From contig JAGYXB010001404.1 in the NCBI GenBank assembly GCA_022495005.1, positions 186,001 to 250,000 on the forward strand: 64,000 nucleotides of DNA. Reading direction: 5' to 3'. The notes below the pieces were generated by a model. It worked only from the letters and a program-made list of their open reading frames with translations. It made no database searches and was not told where the DNA came from. The stretch is from Rhyacophila brunnea. Lineage: Eukaryota; Arthropoda; Insecta; Trichoptera; Rhyacophilidae. Numbering within the stretch: position 1 is the first letter of the stretch; every line of letters starts with the position of its first letter. Of this stretch, positions 46,415-57,330 are shown in pieces. The position numbers and the translations under genes were made by a program.

Positions 46415-47370
46415 ATATTGCTGCCTGTATGATTAGCTTCGTTCTTTGATTTAATAAACAAGTAGCTTCACTCTCTTTTTAGTAATTTCCATGTGCTTTT
46501 TCTCTCCCTGGCACTTTGCATTAGAGCAGAGGGGGGCAAACTGCGGCCCGCGGGCCGCATGTGGCCCGGCGGGTATTTTTTTGCGGCCCGCCATCATTAA
46601 TTGTACTTCTGACTACGAATAACTTTTTATATTTTTTAAAAAAAAAAATGGCAATAGATTAAACTTTGTTTAGCAATAGTACGCGATCCATTTTCAATAG
46701 ATATTGTTAGTGTACCGACAGAGCTACAACTTGAGATTATTGATCTGCAGTGTGACACTGATTTAAGAGAATTGCATCACCGTGAAGAAATCTCCAAATT
46801 TTACAATGCCTTTAATTCAGACAAATTCGACCAACTGCGATCGACCAACGATTATGCAAGAAAAATGTTCGTTTTTTTGGATCAACCTATATGTGTGAAC
46901 AAACATTTTCGATCATGAACCTCAATAAAAATTCTTTACGATCAAATATCTCCGATACCCATTTACAAGCAGTTTTGAGAATATCAACTACAAAATTAGC
47001 ACCTGAATTTAAAAAAATGTACAACAGTTTCATTCTTCTCATTATTTTTTTTGTAATGTTTATTTTTCGTGATCATAATTAGTGTATATCAAAAAATGGT
47101 ATTTTACTTGTGGCCCGCCGCTCATTTTTAATTCTTAAATTTGGCCCTCCATCCAAAAAGTTTGCCCCCCCCTGCATTAGAGTAAACTCAGTAAACTCAG
47201 TCAGAGCTCACGTTGAGCGTAGCAACCTAAGTCTTGGGCACTTTCTCCCAGGACACTCCCAGGCCAATTCTTAGATGCTTCACATCACCAATTGACGGGT
47301 CCCGTGATACTCTCGATTAAGACCGAGGTTGGTACGGGGCGGGTTTGGTGGAGGGAATTTAACTTCAATG
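46415..47370 (+). other. R1-clade LINE 3' UTR split by a hAT
   Basis: The 3' UTR begins after the ORF2 stop, with CTGCCTGTATGATTAGCTTC. It is interrupted at 46527-47174 by the hAT and resumes with GTAAACTCAGTAAACTCAGT, a CCTAAGTCTTGGGC block, CTCGATTAAGACCGAG (palindromic) and AACTTCAATG. The same segments occur in the copies at 12532-12832 (minus) and 42288-42587. That conservation suggests a structural role in recognition by the RT, as known for R1/R2 group elements. Confidence 0.75.
46519..47182 (+). mobile_element. hAT element with transposase C-terminus, perfect 8-bp duplication
   Basis: The element runs 46527-47174 (648 bp). It begins CAGAGGGGGGCAAACTGCGG and ends TTTGCCCCCCCCTG. The flanks CATTAGAG at 46519-46526 and 47175-47182 are identical, the hAT hallmark. 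The interior encodes CEQTFSIMNLNKNSLRSNIS followed by LQAVLRISTTK (46891-47082), the hATC dimerisation segment. A 1-bp loss in a T run just upstream breaks the frame relative to the copy at 63692. About 355 bp present in that copy are missing here, so it is an internal-deletion derivative. Confidence 0.92.
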
Positions 47371-47375
47371 TACTA

Positions 47376-47820
47376 TGCGGATGATATTTAGCTGCCTTTC
47401 ATCGGCCGGAGTTTGAAGAACATTCAAGTTAGGTTGAAACTCTCTTGAAGGTTCCACAGTAGGTACACGGCCGATAGAGATCCAACGTTGCCTCTTTACT
47501 CGCAGCGTGATGTTTGGTCTACTTTCGTATCTCCTTATTACTCCTAAAGTTATACCACCGCATATCCAGTATCAGTATTCTAAAAGCTCGATTGCTCTGA
47601 GCCTTCGTAGAGAGCCATAAATCACTGGCGTAAAACAACATTGTCAGAACGCAAGCTTCAAATAAATTAAATTTTAGTTTTAACTAAGCACAGACGTGAG
47701 TCCAAAACATTATCCACAGTATTGAATGTTGTGTCAGTCATTACCATTCAGATAGCGAGCTATTTTTTTCAAAGTCTCATGTCCCGTGATATGCACCCCA
47801 AGGTATTTAAAGCTTTAGCT
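47376..47820 (-). pseudogene. RTE-like LINE RT C-terminal remnant
   Basis: On the minus strand, FKYLGVHITGHETLKKIARY (about 47805-47745) is followed after stops by VIYGSLRRLRAIELLEY and RVKRQRWISIGRVPTVEPSR. F-YLG--IT- just after the RT palm and V-YG...R...KR-RW-WIGRV- are the conserved order in the intact ORF at 16694-19753. The reading is heavily decayed. Confidence 0.6.
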
Positions 47821-47824
47821 ACTG

Positions 47825-50000
47825 TCGATGTTTTGCAGGAGACCCATCAAATGTAGTCCTAGCAATTAACAGACGCCTCAGAACCCAAACCTCATGGGAA
47901 GACTTTAAATCAACGTTAGAGGAAAAGCTCACGCAACCAACCCTTCTCAACACTGAGGAGAGCATAGACTCCGCAGTCGCGACATTCACGGGCGAAATAC
48001 TAGGAGCCGTAAACTCAGCCACCATAGTTAGACCATCAAATCATACACTCCGCCCAGACATATCACAGCGCCTTAAAGATAAAATCAGAGAGAAAAATAA
48101 AGCACGTTTGGAATGGCAGAAGCAAAAACTCCGCGCATCCAAAACGATATACAACAGGTTGATACCAGAGATTAGGAAAGAATTAGCAGACCTTGATGAC
48201 GCCAGCTGGTGCCAAAAAGTCAATAATCTAGTCAAGGGCAGCCCACCATACTGGTCTCTAACAAAAATTTTAAGACAGACTAGGCAGAAGATAACACATA
48301 TCCAGGGACCGAATGGCCCGGTATATTCTTCTATAGATAAAGCTGAAGCATTTGCAATCAGCATAGCAAAACAATTCTCTCCAAACACTATAGACAGGAA
48401 TAATTCAGAAATAGTTAATCATGTCAAACAAATCACCAGGAAAGCCAGGGATATTTACAATAAGAGGTCAGATCCTCCACCAAATCCTCTAACTCTGGCC
48501 ACGGTCACGGAAATCGGTTGCCTCATTAAGTGGCTTAATAACCGGAAATCTCCTGGTAATGACGGTCTAACAAACAGAGCCGTCAAAAACCTCCCAGACA
48601 GAGGTATAGAAATACTTACGCAGATAGTTAACGCCAGCTTAGAGCTCCAATACTTTCCAGCAGCCTGGAAAGTATCGGACATAGTCCTTATTCCAAAACC
48701 CGGCAAAGACCTGACGTGTCCTGAAAATCATTGACCTATTAGCCTATTACCGACCTTTAGTAAAATCTTTGAACGAGTCATAAAACGCAGACTTCAAATC
48801 ATGATCGATGAAGCAGACCTCATCCCAGAAATCCAACACGGATTTAGAGCAGGACATTCGACCAACCATCAACTACTTAGGGTAATCGAGTACATAACCA
48901 AAGCATTTAATTATAAAGTCTTTACAACAGGACTCTTTCTAGACATAGCAAAAGCCTTTGATAAGGTCTGGATCAAAGGTCTTATAGTCAAGCTTTCAGA
49001 ATCAGGACTCGACATAGCCATGATCAACATGATAAGCTCCTTTCTCCGGAATAGGAGCTTTCGTGTTAAACTTAACGGAATTAGATCCACAACAAAAATA
49101 CCCACAGCCGGAGTCCCACAAGGATCCGTGTTAGGTCCCACCCTGTACAACTTGTACACAAAGGACATACCGATTCCCACCGACAGTTACGGTAGCTCGA
49201 CCATCGTTGCCCAATACGCAGATGACATAGCTATCCTAAGCAAATCGCTCAACCTCAACAAAGCAATTAAGCAAGTCCAGACAGCGGCAAACCAAACATC
49301 CAACTGGTGCGATAAATGGCGTATTCAGATTAATCCAGCTAAGAGCGCTGCCATTCACTTTGCCAGGCATACGAATAGGCACCGCCTTAAAATGATAAAT
49401 CTCAAAATGCACAACCACATAATCCCTTGGGATAAGTCGGTTAAATACCTAGGTCTTACGATAGACAACAAACTCACATTTAATAAACACATTCTAGAGA
49501 AAAAACGCCAAGCCGTAATAGTTAATTCAAGACTTCTACCCATGATGGGTCCCAAGAGTAAACTGTCTACTCGAGCAAAACTTCTGCTCTACACAGCAAT
49601 CACCAAACCAACAATCACCTACGCAAGCCCCATATGGGCTTACTCAAATCCTAGACACATTAAACTCTTTCAGACCATTCAAAACAAGGCATTGCGACGA
49701 ATCACGGGCGCACCGTGGTATTAACGCAATACTACACTCCACAGAGACCTTAACATTGAAACCATCCATGAACATATCATGAAGTTGTCGAAGAGATTCT
49801 ACAAATCCATGATAAACCATCCCAACGCGTCTATTAAAAATTTATTGATCGAAAATGGAAGCGACACAGACTACGTCTATAGGAGGCCGAAGGCAATCCT
49901 GCTGGATAAGCATCCACCATAGTTCCTTCACATCCTCACCACAGACTCCCTTTCACCCAAGCGACTAACCTGTTATTTTTCAGCGCAACATGAAAAGGCA
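47825..50000 (+). pseudogene. Jockey-clade LINE ORF2 (reverse transcriptase), 5'-truncated
   Basis: The + strand has linker sequence, then NGLTNRAVKNL-type lead-in (DGLTNRAVKNLPDRG), IVLIPKPGKDLTCPENH, PISLLPTFSKIFERVIKRRL, IQHGFRAGHSTNHQLLRV, FLDIAKAFDKVW (catalytic Asp about 48950), GVPQGSVLGPTLYNLYTKDI, YADDIAIL (about 49216), WRIQINPAKSAAIHF and KYLGLTIDNKLTF. The order is diagnostic of Jockey elements. Lesions are a TGA at 48732 where the family has Arg (NHRPISLL), a TAA at 49722 and a TAG near 49920. The endonuclease and ORF1 are absent. RT catalytic residues are intact but the frame is not. Confidence 0.88.
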
Positions 50001-50515
50001 TTGATACCCGACCTCCCCCCGAGGATAATAAAAGATGAAGGGCACCCCGCCGCCTGACATAGGTGCAGGCGGAGGGAACCTTCCTCCCAAGTTTTAAAAA
50101 ATTTAAATACTTACCACAAATATATCATGACAATGGGATTCAAGTATAAAAGATTAAATACTGCTCGGCGGGGTTGGACCATCGGACTATCAATGTCACT
50201 GCAGAGAACATCACCGGAATCAACCCGACCAGAGATACGACCTGAAGCTGGGTCATATCACTGTTATTTATAAATAAAAGAATGTTTTTTCTTTGTATTT
50301 ATTTTTTTATTGTATTTATTTTATTAAATAAAATATGTTTGTATGTGAGATTGTAAACCTGTGCGTGCCCCTGTATGTAATTACAGGGACACGCGCAATG
50401 CCAAAGCCTACCAATAGCCATCAACCACAGATGAAGGAGATAGGGGGCCTAGCCCCGGGACTCCAGCTAAAAGTAAAAGGCAATATACTAAAGAAGAAGA
50501 AAGAAAGACGATGTT
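50001..50515 (+). other. LINE 3' UTR and tail-like sequence
   Basis: After the Jockey frame comes a Pro/Gly-rich end (CCTCCCCCCGAGGATAATAA) and a GC-rich 3' UTR, then TATTTATTTTATTAAATAAA near 50320. A second tail-like unit at 50350-50515 contains GGGGGCCTAGCCCCGGGACT and a GTAAAAGGC...TAAAGAAGAAGAAAG run, the usual look of insect LINE 3' ends. One or two elements may end here. Confidence 0.5.
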
Positions 50516-50641
50516 TTGCCCGTCAATAATTAAGGAGACATCTGCATGGCAGCAGGTGTTATTGCAAAAAAAGATTGGTTTTCTTTGCGTGCATTTTCAA
50601 GCCAACGTGAGACGAATTACAAACAATTGTTATGCAGTCTA

Positions 50642-50760
50642 TCAATTTATTATCATTTCAATACCTTTGATTAATTTGTCGAATAAGACAACATCATTAG
50701 CGTATTCCAGGTCGCATAGCTTCACCGCAGAGATGATAGCTATACCTTGGTAAAGTGACC
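50642..50760 (-). pseudogene. RTE-like LINE fragment with altered RT active site
   Basis: The minus strand reads AVKLCDLEYANDVVLFDKLI followed by KGIEMIIN. The intact ORF at 16694 has KLCDLEYADDAVVFDSTIER followed by LEVTVN at the same place. The catalytic pair Asp-Asp has become Asn-Asp. The fragment is about 40 codons long, with no readable neighbours, and is dead. Confidence 0.75.
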
Positions 50761-50859
50761 CTGTCTGACTTTGATCGTGACCCGGAACCATTCTATGAAA
50801 AACTACTGAAAATGGCAGAGGAGGTTCACAGAGGCAGAAAAATATCACCAGCATTCAAG

Positions 50860-51682
50860 TTTTTGGCGTTACGTTTTATGTTAATTTTACGGTTTACTCA
50901 CAGCTTGAATCCCATAATTTTTTCGTTGCTTATTTAAGTATATAATATTATCTATTTACTAAATTACCTAAATATATATTTATCAAATTAAAATTATTTT
51001 AAAATACAAAGGAATGTAATTGACCATGTATTCTAACGTTTTATGTAGAAATTGTTTATATTAACGTTATTACCATATTTGTCATATAACTAGTTGGTAG
51101 GTACTAGATTTGAATATTGTGATAAATTGCATAAATAGTTATATTATAGATACCGGTAGAGGGTTAATCTATGTGAGTGCTTTTTACCGGGTTACCAGGT
51201 GGCAAAAGTCCCTCAGCGATGGCATACAGGATTCAGGTCTCGACAATATGCTGAGTGGTTTCAATTTTTCCTTGTTAATACAAAGGATATTAATTTAAAT
51301 CCCACTTGCAAACAGTGAACAGCAGCGATAACATGATTATTAGTTTATATTTTCAAAAGCATATTTATTTTATTTTCACGAAAAAAAATGCAATAATTTA
51401 TAATTTTATTACAGCTCACGCAAAAACGACAAATATATTCTGACAATAATAATATACCGAAATGCAAAACTTGTGTGAATATAACTAAAACCGATTCCCG
51501 TGAAATAGCACAAATCTCTCATAGATTAAAACTTGGGTTTTGACGTATACTTAAATTCTTAATTGTAATATCAAATCTAAGGTGACTTCCAGAGGCGGCA
51601 CAAATAAAATGTAACAATAGGATGAGTTGATTAAAGGAATTCACATTTTATAAAGTTTATCTTTGACATAATATATTTAAAT
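50860..51682. other. Unassigned AT-rich sequence
   Basis: No supportable feature in this 0.8-kb stretch. Confidence 0.35.
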
Positions 51683-54000
51683 ATATCGCACACCCAGTAA
51701 GATACTGTCGTAAGTCTGAAATGGGCGTTTTAGAGTTATGGATGTGGTTGGATTCGTATTTTTTTTTGCTATTTTAATAAAATACTATCGTATCTCAAAC
51801 TCAAATAGTGTCGGAGAGAAAGCACTTAATACAGTACATTACTTTCCGAAAACTGTTGAATAGATAATAAAATAGTGTTGTAACTAAGTTACGACAGTAT
51901 TTTACAAGAAGCTTTCTAAAAAACTGAAACAATACTTTTCAAAAAAATACTGTTGTAACTCTGTTACTACAGGAAAATCTTGAGATACAGCGTAATTTTC
52001 TCACTAATTGCATGGATATTATTGTTCCAAAGTATTCAAATAAAAAAAACTGGAAGCAGCAGAGGCAACAATTTTTGTCATCAACAATTAAATGGAAGTA
52101 AAATACAAGAAGTATGCAAAAAATACTTTATCAACACATTTGGGGTGAGTGAAAGGTACTGCTCCACTGCATGGAAAACAAGAGATCTTCTTTCCGGAAC
52201 GCCAATTCCAGAACAAAGAGATCACAAAAATCACAAAAAAATTAGTGATGTTTAAAAAAATGATATAAGAGCTCACATTAAGTCTTTCCCAGTGATCGAG
52301 TAACATTATTTGCGTGCACAGACGTCTAAATTGTATTTAGATGGTAAATTAACAATTGCTGAAATGTATCGGTTATACAAAAAACAACAAGATGACAGCA
52401 ATATGCCATTTGGAAAAGAACACTATTATACGCATCTATATTTAATGACGAATTTAATATTGGCTTCTTTAAGCCTAAAAAAAGATTTGTGCGTTGAATG
52501 CGACCTATACAATAATTCTTCACCACCAGATGAAAAAAAAACAACTTCAAGAAAAATATGAGACACATCAACCTGGAAAAAAGAGGCAAGGGATGAAAAG
52601 ATCAAAGACGTAGCAGAGTCCCGAACTAATGGCCAAAGCAGCGTTATTAATGTAGCTGTATATGATTTGCAGGCTGTTTTACCGCTTTCTTCCGGAAATG
52701 TGTCAACTTTCTATTATAAACGAAAGTTTGGCAATGTACAATCGTACAGTCTATAATATCACTGAAAATATTGCAAACTGATACATGTGGGACGAGAGTC
52801 AAGCTGCATGAGGATCCAATAAAATTGGTAGCTGTGTACTCGATTACAATGCATGTGAAAAATATCACCACAATGAGCATTTTATTTTTACAGTGACAAT
52901 TGTGCCGGGCAGAATAAAAATAAATACATTGCTGCAATGTATTTATATGCCACCGGGAATTCACAAAAAAATACAACGATCTCTCATAAGTTTTTGGTCA
53001 CCGGGCATAAACAAAATGAAGGCGATATCGTCCATTCTACAATTGAGCAGCAGAAGACCAGGGCTCTAAAAAGTGGACCAATATTTGTGCCCAGCCAAAT
53101 GATTATCATTGTACAAACAAGTAAGAAAACAGGACAACCATACATAGTTAAACCCATGACGACAAATAATTTTCTCAACATGAAAAAACTAGCAGATGAA
53201 ATCGGTAAAAATTACAACACGGATGAAAATGGAGAAAAAGTTTTGTGGCAGAAGATTAAAGTTATAAAAGTAGACAGAGACTATCCATACATTATTTTTT
53301 TTAAAACCAGTTATGAAGAATGTAGGAAATTGAATGTTCGACAACAGCAAATAGGCAAACCGTTACCAATAGATGGTCTCAATATATCCAAAGCATATGA
53401 AGAGTGGCCAAAAATAACGACAATTAAAAAGAAGGATTTGCTTTCCTCTGCACCGCTAAACATCGTGAATTTTATTATGATTTTTTGCTTCTCTTCCAAG
53501 TGATGTTTAAAAATTAAAAATCGTATGTAAAAAAAATATTTTTCCATTAAATTAAATAATTAAGTATTTTTTTGTTGTTTTGAACTAATAATTGTATTTT
53601 TCTTTTTTTTTCAATAAATCTTTAAAGATTGTACCATAACTTAATATTTTGAAAACCTTCCTTTACAGTGCCTAACAAATTAGTTGAAATTATTAGAGTG
53701 ATGGTAGGGAAATTTACATAGAAAGTATTGAGTTGATTCAAATTTTACCATGAAATTGTCAAATATCCTAATAAAATACAGTCGTAACTCCGAAATATTC
53801 AAATATCTCCGTTTGTATATGTTTTAGAGAAAAATGATGAATACAGTTGAAAATAGATCATGTTTTTCCATAAAAATGAGTAATAATTTTTACATTCAGA
53901 CTTTTCCTGTATTTACAAAGAATATTTGAAACTTCAAATGGCTCTCCTGCAAAATGCCAATTTTTGACTTACTACAGTATTTTACTGGGGGTGCGATATA
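51683..54000 (+). mobile_element. DNA transposon with TIRs, superfamily unassigned
   Basis: The left end, ATATCGCACACCCAGTAAGA followed by TACTGTCGTAAGTC, is matched by the reverse complement of the right end (54000 inward), TATATCGCACCCCCAGTAAA followed by ATACTGTAGTAAGTC. The TIRs are about 34 bp. Subterminal copies of CTGTYGTAACT and its inverse occur at about 51703, 51877, 51953, 53774 and 53971, a likely binding array. The right end also has TGGCTCTCCTGCAAAATGCC (53939). About 2.3 kb with one degenerate + strand transposase. The target duplication cannot be resolved because the flanks are ATAT-rich. Confidence 0.8.
51980..53503 (+). pseudogene. Degenerate transposase, family unassigned
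   Basis: Three + strand segments are separated by stops. Segment 1 (51980-52255) has KIQEVCKKYFINTFGVSERY, an N-terminal helix-turn-helix-like start. Segment 2 (52310-52561) has AEMYRLYKKQQDDSNMPFGK and a Cys pair in LCVECDLYN. Segment 3 (from about 52890) has SDNCAGQNKNKYIAAMYLYA with the invariant DN-GQNKN, then ISHKFLVTGHKQNEGDIVHS with the H--NE-D-H cluster, KSGPIFVPSQM and a long C terminus. I recall similar D-N / GHTQNEGD proteins as widespread repeat-derived proteins in insects and cnidarians. An RNase H-fold DDE/D catalytic core is inferred. The superfamily name is not certain. Confidence 0.7.
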
Positions 54001-54947
54001 TCTTTTTAATGTTTTTATATAATTATCTACCTAATTAATAATTAAAATACTTTATAATGACTATTACCAAAAAATGTCTCAAATTACAAGCATTGTATTT
54101 TTCTGTTATGTGCCTTTTGTATTAATAATGAGAATTATTAAAAAAAATGAAAGTTGATTAGGTAAATTAAAATTTTAAATAAATTCGTTTCATTATCAAA
54201 CTTAAATGGCTTACGAATTATAATAGTATATTTATATATATTATTATAATACAGTATATTTACGCTAACAAAATACATACCATTAATTTATTGAGATAGC
54301 ATTGATCTCTTGATAAAACTGTATATATTATAATATAGTCCTCATCACATTAATGCCCAATGAATAACTATAAGCATAAGTATTTTAATGTTTAATGATG
54401 GCGTAAGTTAATGATACAATCCAGTGACTTGCTGACAAAAAGGCGTATGTAAGTATTGCTTTTGTTTTAATTGATATAGTATTATACAACTTAAAATACT
54501 TAAATGTTACCAATTAATTCATAAAATACTCTAAAAATGACATGTCAATCAAAAGAAAATGTGTAAAATATCTTATTCTGCCTCTCCCTCAAAACTGTGT
54601 TTTTAGACTTACGCCCCTTTGTCATATTGACGACGAATTTGTGGAATATAATAATTTTATTCATAATAATAAAGGTAATAATTAACCAACTTGATATTTT
54701 AGAAATGCCAGTAGGATTTTGCTATTTACATATCAATAAATTAATGATGCTTTCAATAAAATTGTTAATAAAATGTTTTCTCTAATGAAATGATTTGATA
54801 ATATAATATAAACCTTATTTGAGGATAACGCAGTTAAAGTAAAAAAGTCGATACGTATAGAAAATCCATTGAATTACAAATTTACTCTTCTTCAAATTTA
54901 AAATACGTTAGTGCACGCAAGTCTCAGAAATCAACGCAAATTTATAA
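54001..54947. other. Unassigned AT-rich sequence
   Basis: No supportable feature. Confidence 0.35.
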
Positions 54948-56688
54948 TCTAATATATAAAAAATAATATTTGTGTGTTTGTGTGTTTGTTTGTTCGTATT
55001 TAATGCGCAGCCATACCGTTCATCCGATTGCGATAAAACTTTGTAAACTTATTGCTTGCACTTGCAAGAAGAGTATAGGCTATACTAATATATAAAAATG
55101 AATGTCTGTCTGTCTGTATGTCTGTCTGTCTGTGTGTCTGTCCCGTATGCGTTCCTATACCATTCATCCGATTGCAATTAAATTTTGGTAAGTGGTTGTA
55201 TGTATACCCATAAAGGTTTCTGAATTAGAAAAATCATCATCTTCTTCTTCTTCTTCATTCTATCTTCTTTTATTCGTATGGTTCCTATACCATTCATCCG
55301 ATTGCAATAAAATTTTGGTGGGTGGTTGCATGCACACCCATAAAGGTTTCTGAATTAGAAAAATCATCATTTTCTTCTTCTTCTTCATTCTATCTTCTTT
55401 TATTCGTATGGTTCCTATACCATTCATCCGATTGCAATGAAATTTTGGAAAGTGGTTGTGTGCACACCTATGAAGGTTTCTAAATTAGAAAAATTATCAT
55501 CTTCTTCTTCTTCTTCATTCTATCTTCTTTTATTCGTATGGTCCCTATACCATTTATCCGATTGCGATGAAACCTTCATCAGTTGTTGTGGTAACACCCG
55601 CAATGGTTTTTGAATTAGTACAACTATCTTCTTCTTCTTCTATTCTATATTCTTCTATTCGTATGCGTTTCTATTCCATTCATCCGATTGCAACAAATTT
55701 TTCGTCAGTAATTGTGCCAACACCCGCGAAGGTTTCTGAATTGGTACAACCATCTCTTTCTTCTATTCTATCTTCTATTCGTATGCGTTCCTATACCATT
55801 CATCCGATTGCAATGAAATTTTGATCAACTGTTGTGCTCACGCCGCAAAGGTCTCTGAATTGTTACAACTATTTTCATTTTCTTCTATTCTATCTTCTTC
55901 TATTTGTATGCGTTCTTATACCATTCATCCGATTGCGATGAAATTTTGACCAGTTGTTGTGAGCACTGAATTAGTACAACCATCTTCTTCTTCTTCTATT
56001 CGTATGCGTTCCTATACCATTCATCCGATTGCAATGAAACTTTGGTGAGTTGTTGTGCCCTTGCCCGAAAAGGTTTCTGAATTACTACAATCATCTTTTT
56101 CTTCTTCTATTTGTATGCGTTCTTATGCCATTCATCCGATTGTGATGAAATTTTGACCAGTTGTTGTTCGCAAGCCCGCGAAGGTTTTTGAATTAGTACA
56201 ACCATCTTCTTCTATTCGTATGCGTTCCTATACCATTAATCCGATTGCAATGAAACTTTGGTGAGTTGTCATGCGCATGCCCACGAAGATTTCTGATTTA
56301 GAAAATCATCTTCTTCTAATATTCGTATGCGTTCCTATACCATTCATCCGATTGCGATGAAACTTTTGTCAGTTGTGTGTGCACACCTGCGAAGGTTTCT
56401 TAATTATTATTATATAACATACAAAGTTTGTTGTTTGTTTGTTCCATCCAATTTAGATTTTTTTTTTACTACATATTTATAACATTAATAACGTTTTCAT
56501 ATTTTGATTCGATTTTAATTTAGTGTTCTTATGTTTGACCTTTACTCCTATTATTATTTTCATATTGCCATATTGTATTACACAGATATTTTAATATTAA
56601 AGAAATAATTACCTCTTATTATTTTTCAAATATCTAAGATAAATATAACCACGAAGCGACCCCGTGCGAAGCCGGGTACTTCAGCTAG
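54948..56688 (+). mobile_element. Non-autonomous Helitron with internal minisatellite, copy 2
   Basis: It starts TCTAATATATAAAAAATAAT after A (54947) and ends GAAGCCGGGTACTTCAGCTAG before T (56689). It is 1741 bp. It has the same 5' leader (GTTTGTTTGTTCGTATTTAATGCGCAG-like), TCTG run, about 12 minisatellite units and 3' segment as copy 1 at 35147-36961, in the same orientation. Unit order and count match in broad terms, so both probably came from one source that already carried the array. No coding. Confidence 0.88.
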
Positions 56689-57069
56689 TATTATATAAAA
56701 TATTAGCTTCAAAGAAAATTGGCCGCAATGGATATCTTTTATTGAAGATATTTTGTTTAACAATTGCATTGTTTATTTTTTAGTTGATACATTATTGACG
56801 ATGTAACTCATTTATTTGGTTGTAAATATAATAAATTATTTATTATAATTGTATATTTTTATAATAACAAAATAAATACGTATGTATTAAATCTCGTATT
56901 TAATGTTGTTTGTCAAAAAATAAAGATGTGATCAATACGATATAAAAATATTGTTTTGTAATAATTTGTCATAGTGGTTAATTATTTTGTTCAAAATCAC
57001 AGTTCGAATATGCCCTTATTGCTATGCAGATAGAATTAATTTTCACATTTTGTCATTTTACTTTGGAAA
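56689..57069. other. Unassigned AT-rich sequence
   Basis: No supportable feature. Confidence 0.35.
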
Positions 57070-57330
57070 CATTGTTTGACACAGACCGGATGATCTGAAG
57101 AGACTTGTAGTTTTGGGTAGCCTAAGTTTTGGGTAGCGAAGTAAATAAAGAGTGTCGTCGCGCTAGAGCGACAAGGTGAAAGAGCTGACTTGGAGCAGTC
57201 ATCACTCTGCCCTGAGAGAAGCAGAGTATGGAGAGGGGTGGAATATCTTGGTCGCTCAAAAGATGACAGAATTTCATGGTGATCACGATCCTAAGCCACG
57301 AGGGAACGACTAATAAGAAAAAAATGCACT
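57070..57330 (+). pseudogene. Possible LINE 3'-terminal fragment
   Basis: A GC-richer patch with RPDDLKRLV (near 57085) resembles the R-TDDLKRL- motif near the C terminus of RTE elements. It ends in an AATAAGAAAAAAATG tail, much like the end of the fragment at 25528-26008. Nothing longer can be read. The call is tentative. Confidence 0.3.

Larger units (their letters stand above)
41318..47370 (+). mobile_element. R1-clade LINE, near full length, with two later insertions
   Basis: The order is a 5' leader (about 41318-41469), ORF1 (41470-43284, interrupted), ORF2 (43281-46414, with stops) and a 3' UTR ending TTAACTTCAATG at 47370 without poly(A). A 3' fragment of the same family is inserted in ORF1 at 42115-42587, and a hAT element in the 3' UTR at 46527-47174. 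The flanking sequence does not look like 28S rDNA or a telomeric TTAGG repeat, so the canonical R1 or TRAS/SART targets are not evident here. The coding part is GC-rich against its surroundings. Confidence 0.85.

Noticed and set aside
41318..47370. A 28S rDNA-resident R1 or telomeric TRAS/SART element
   Set aside because: The flanks show no rDNA and no TTAGG repeats. Only the clade is supported.
47371..47390. An RT motif YYADDI read on the + strand just after the R1 3' end
   Set aside because: It is followed at once by a stop and by no RT context. The same DNA reads as a LINE remnant on the other strand, so it is coincidence.
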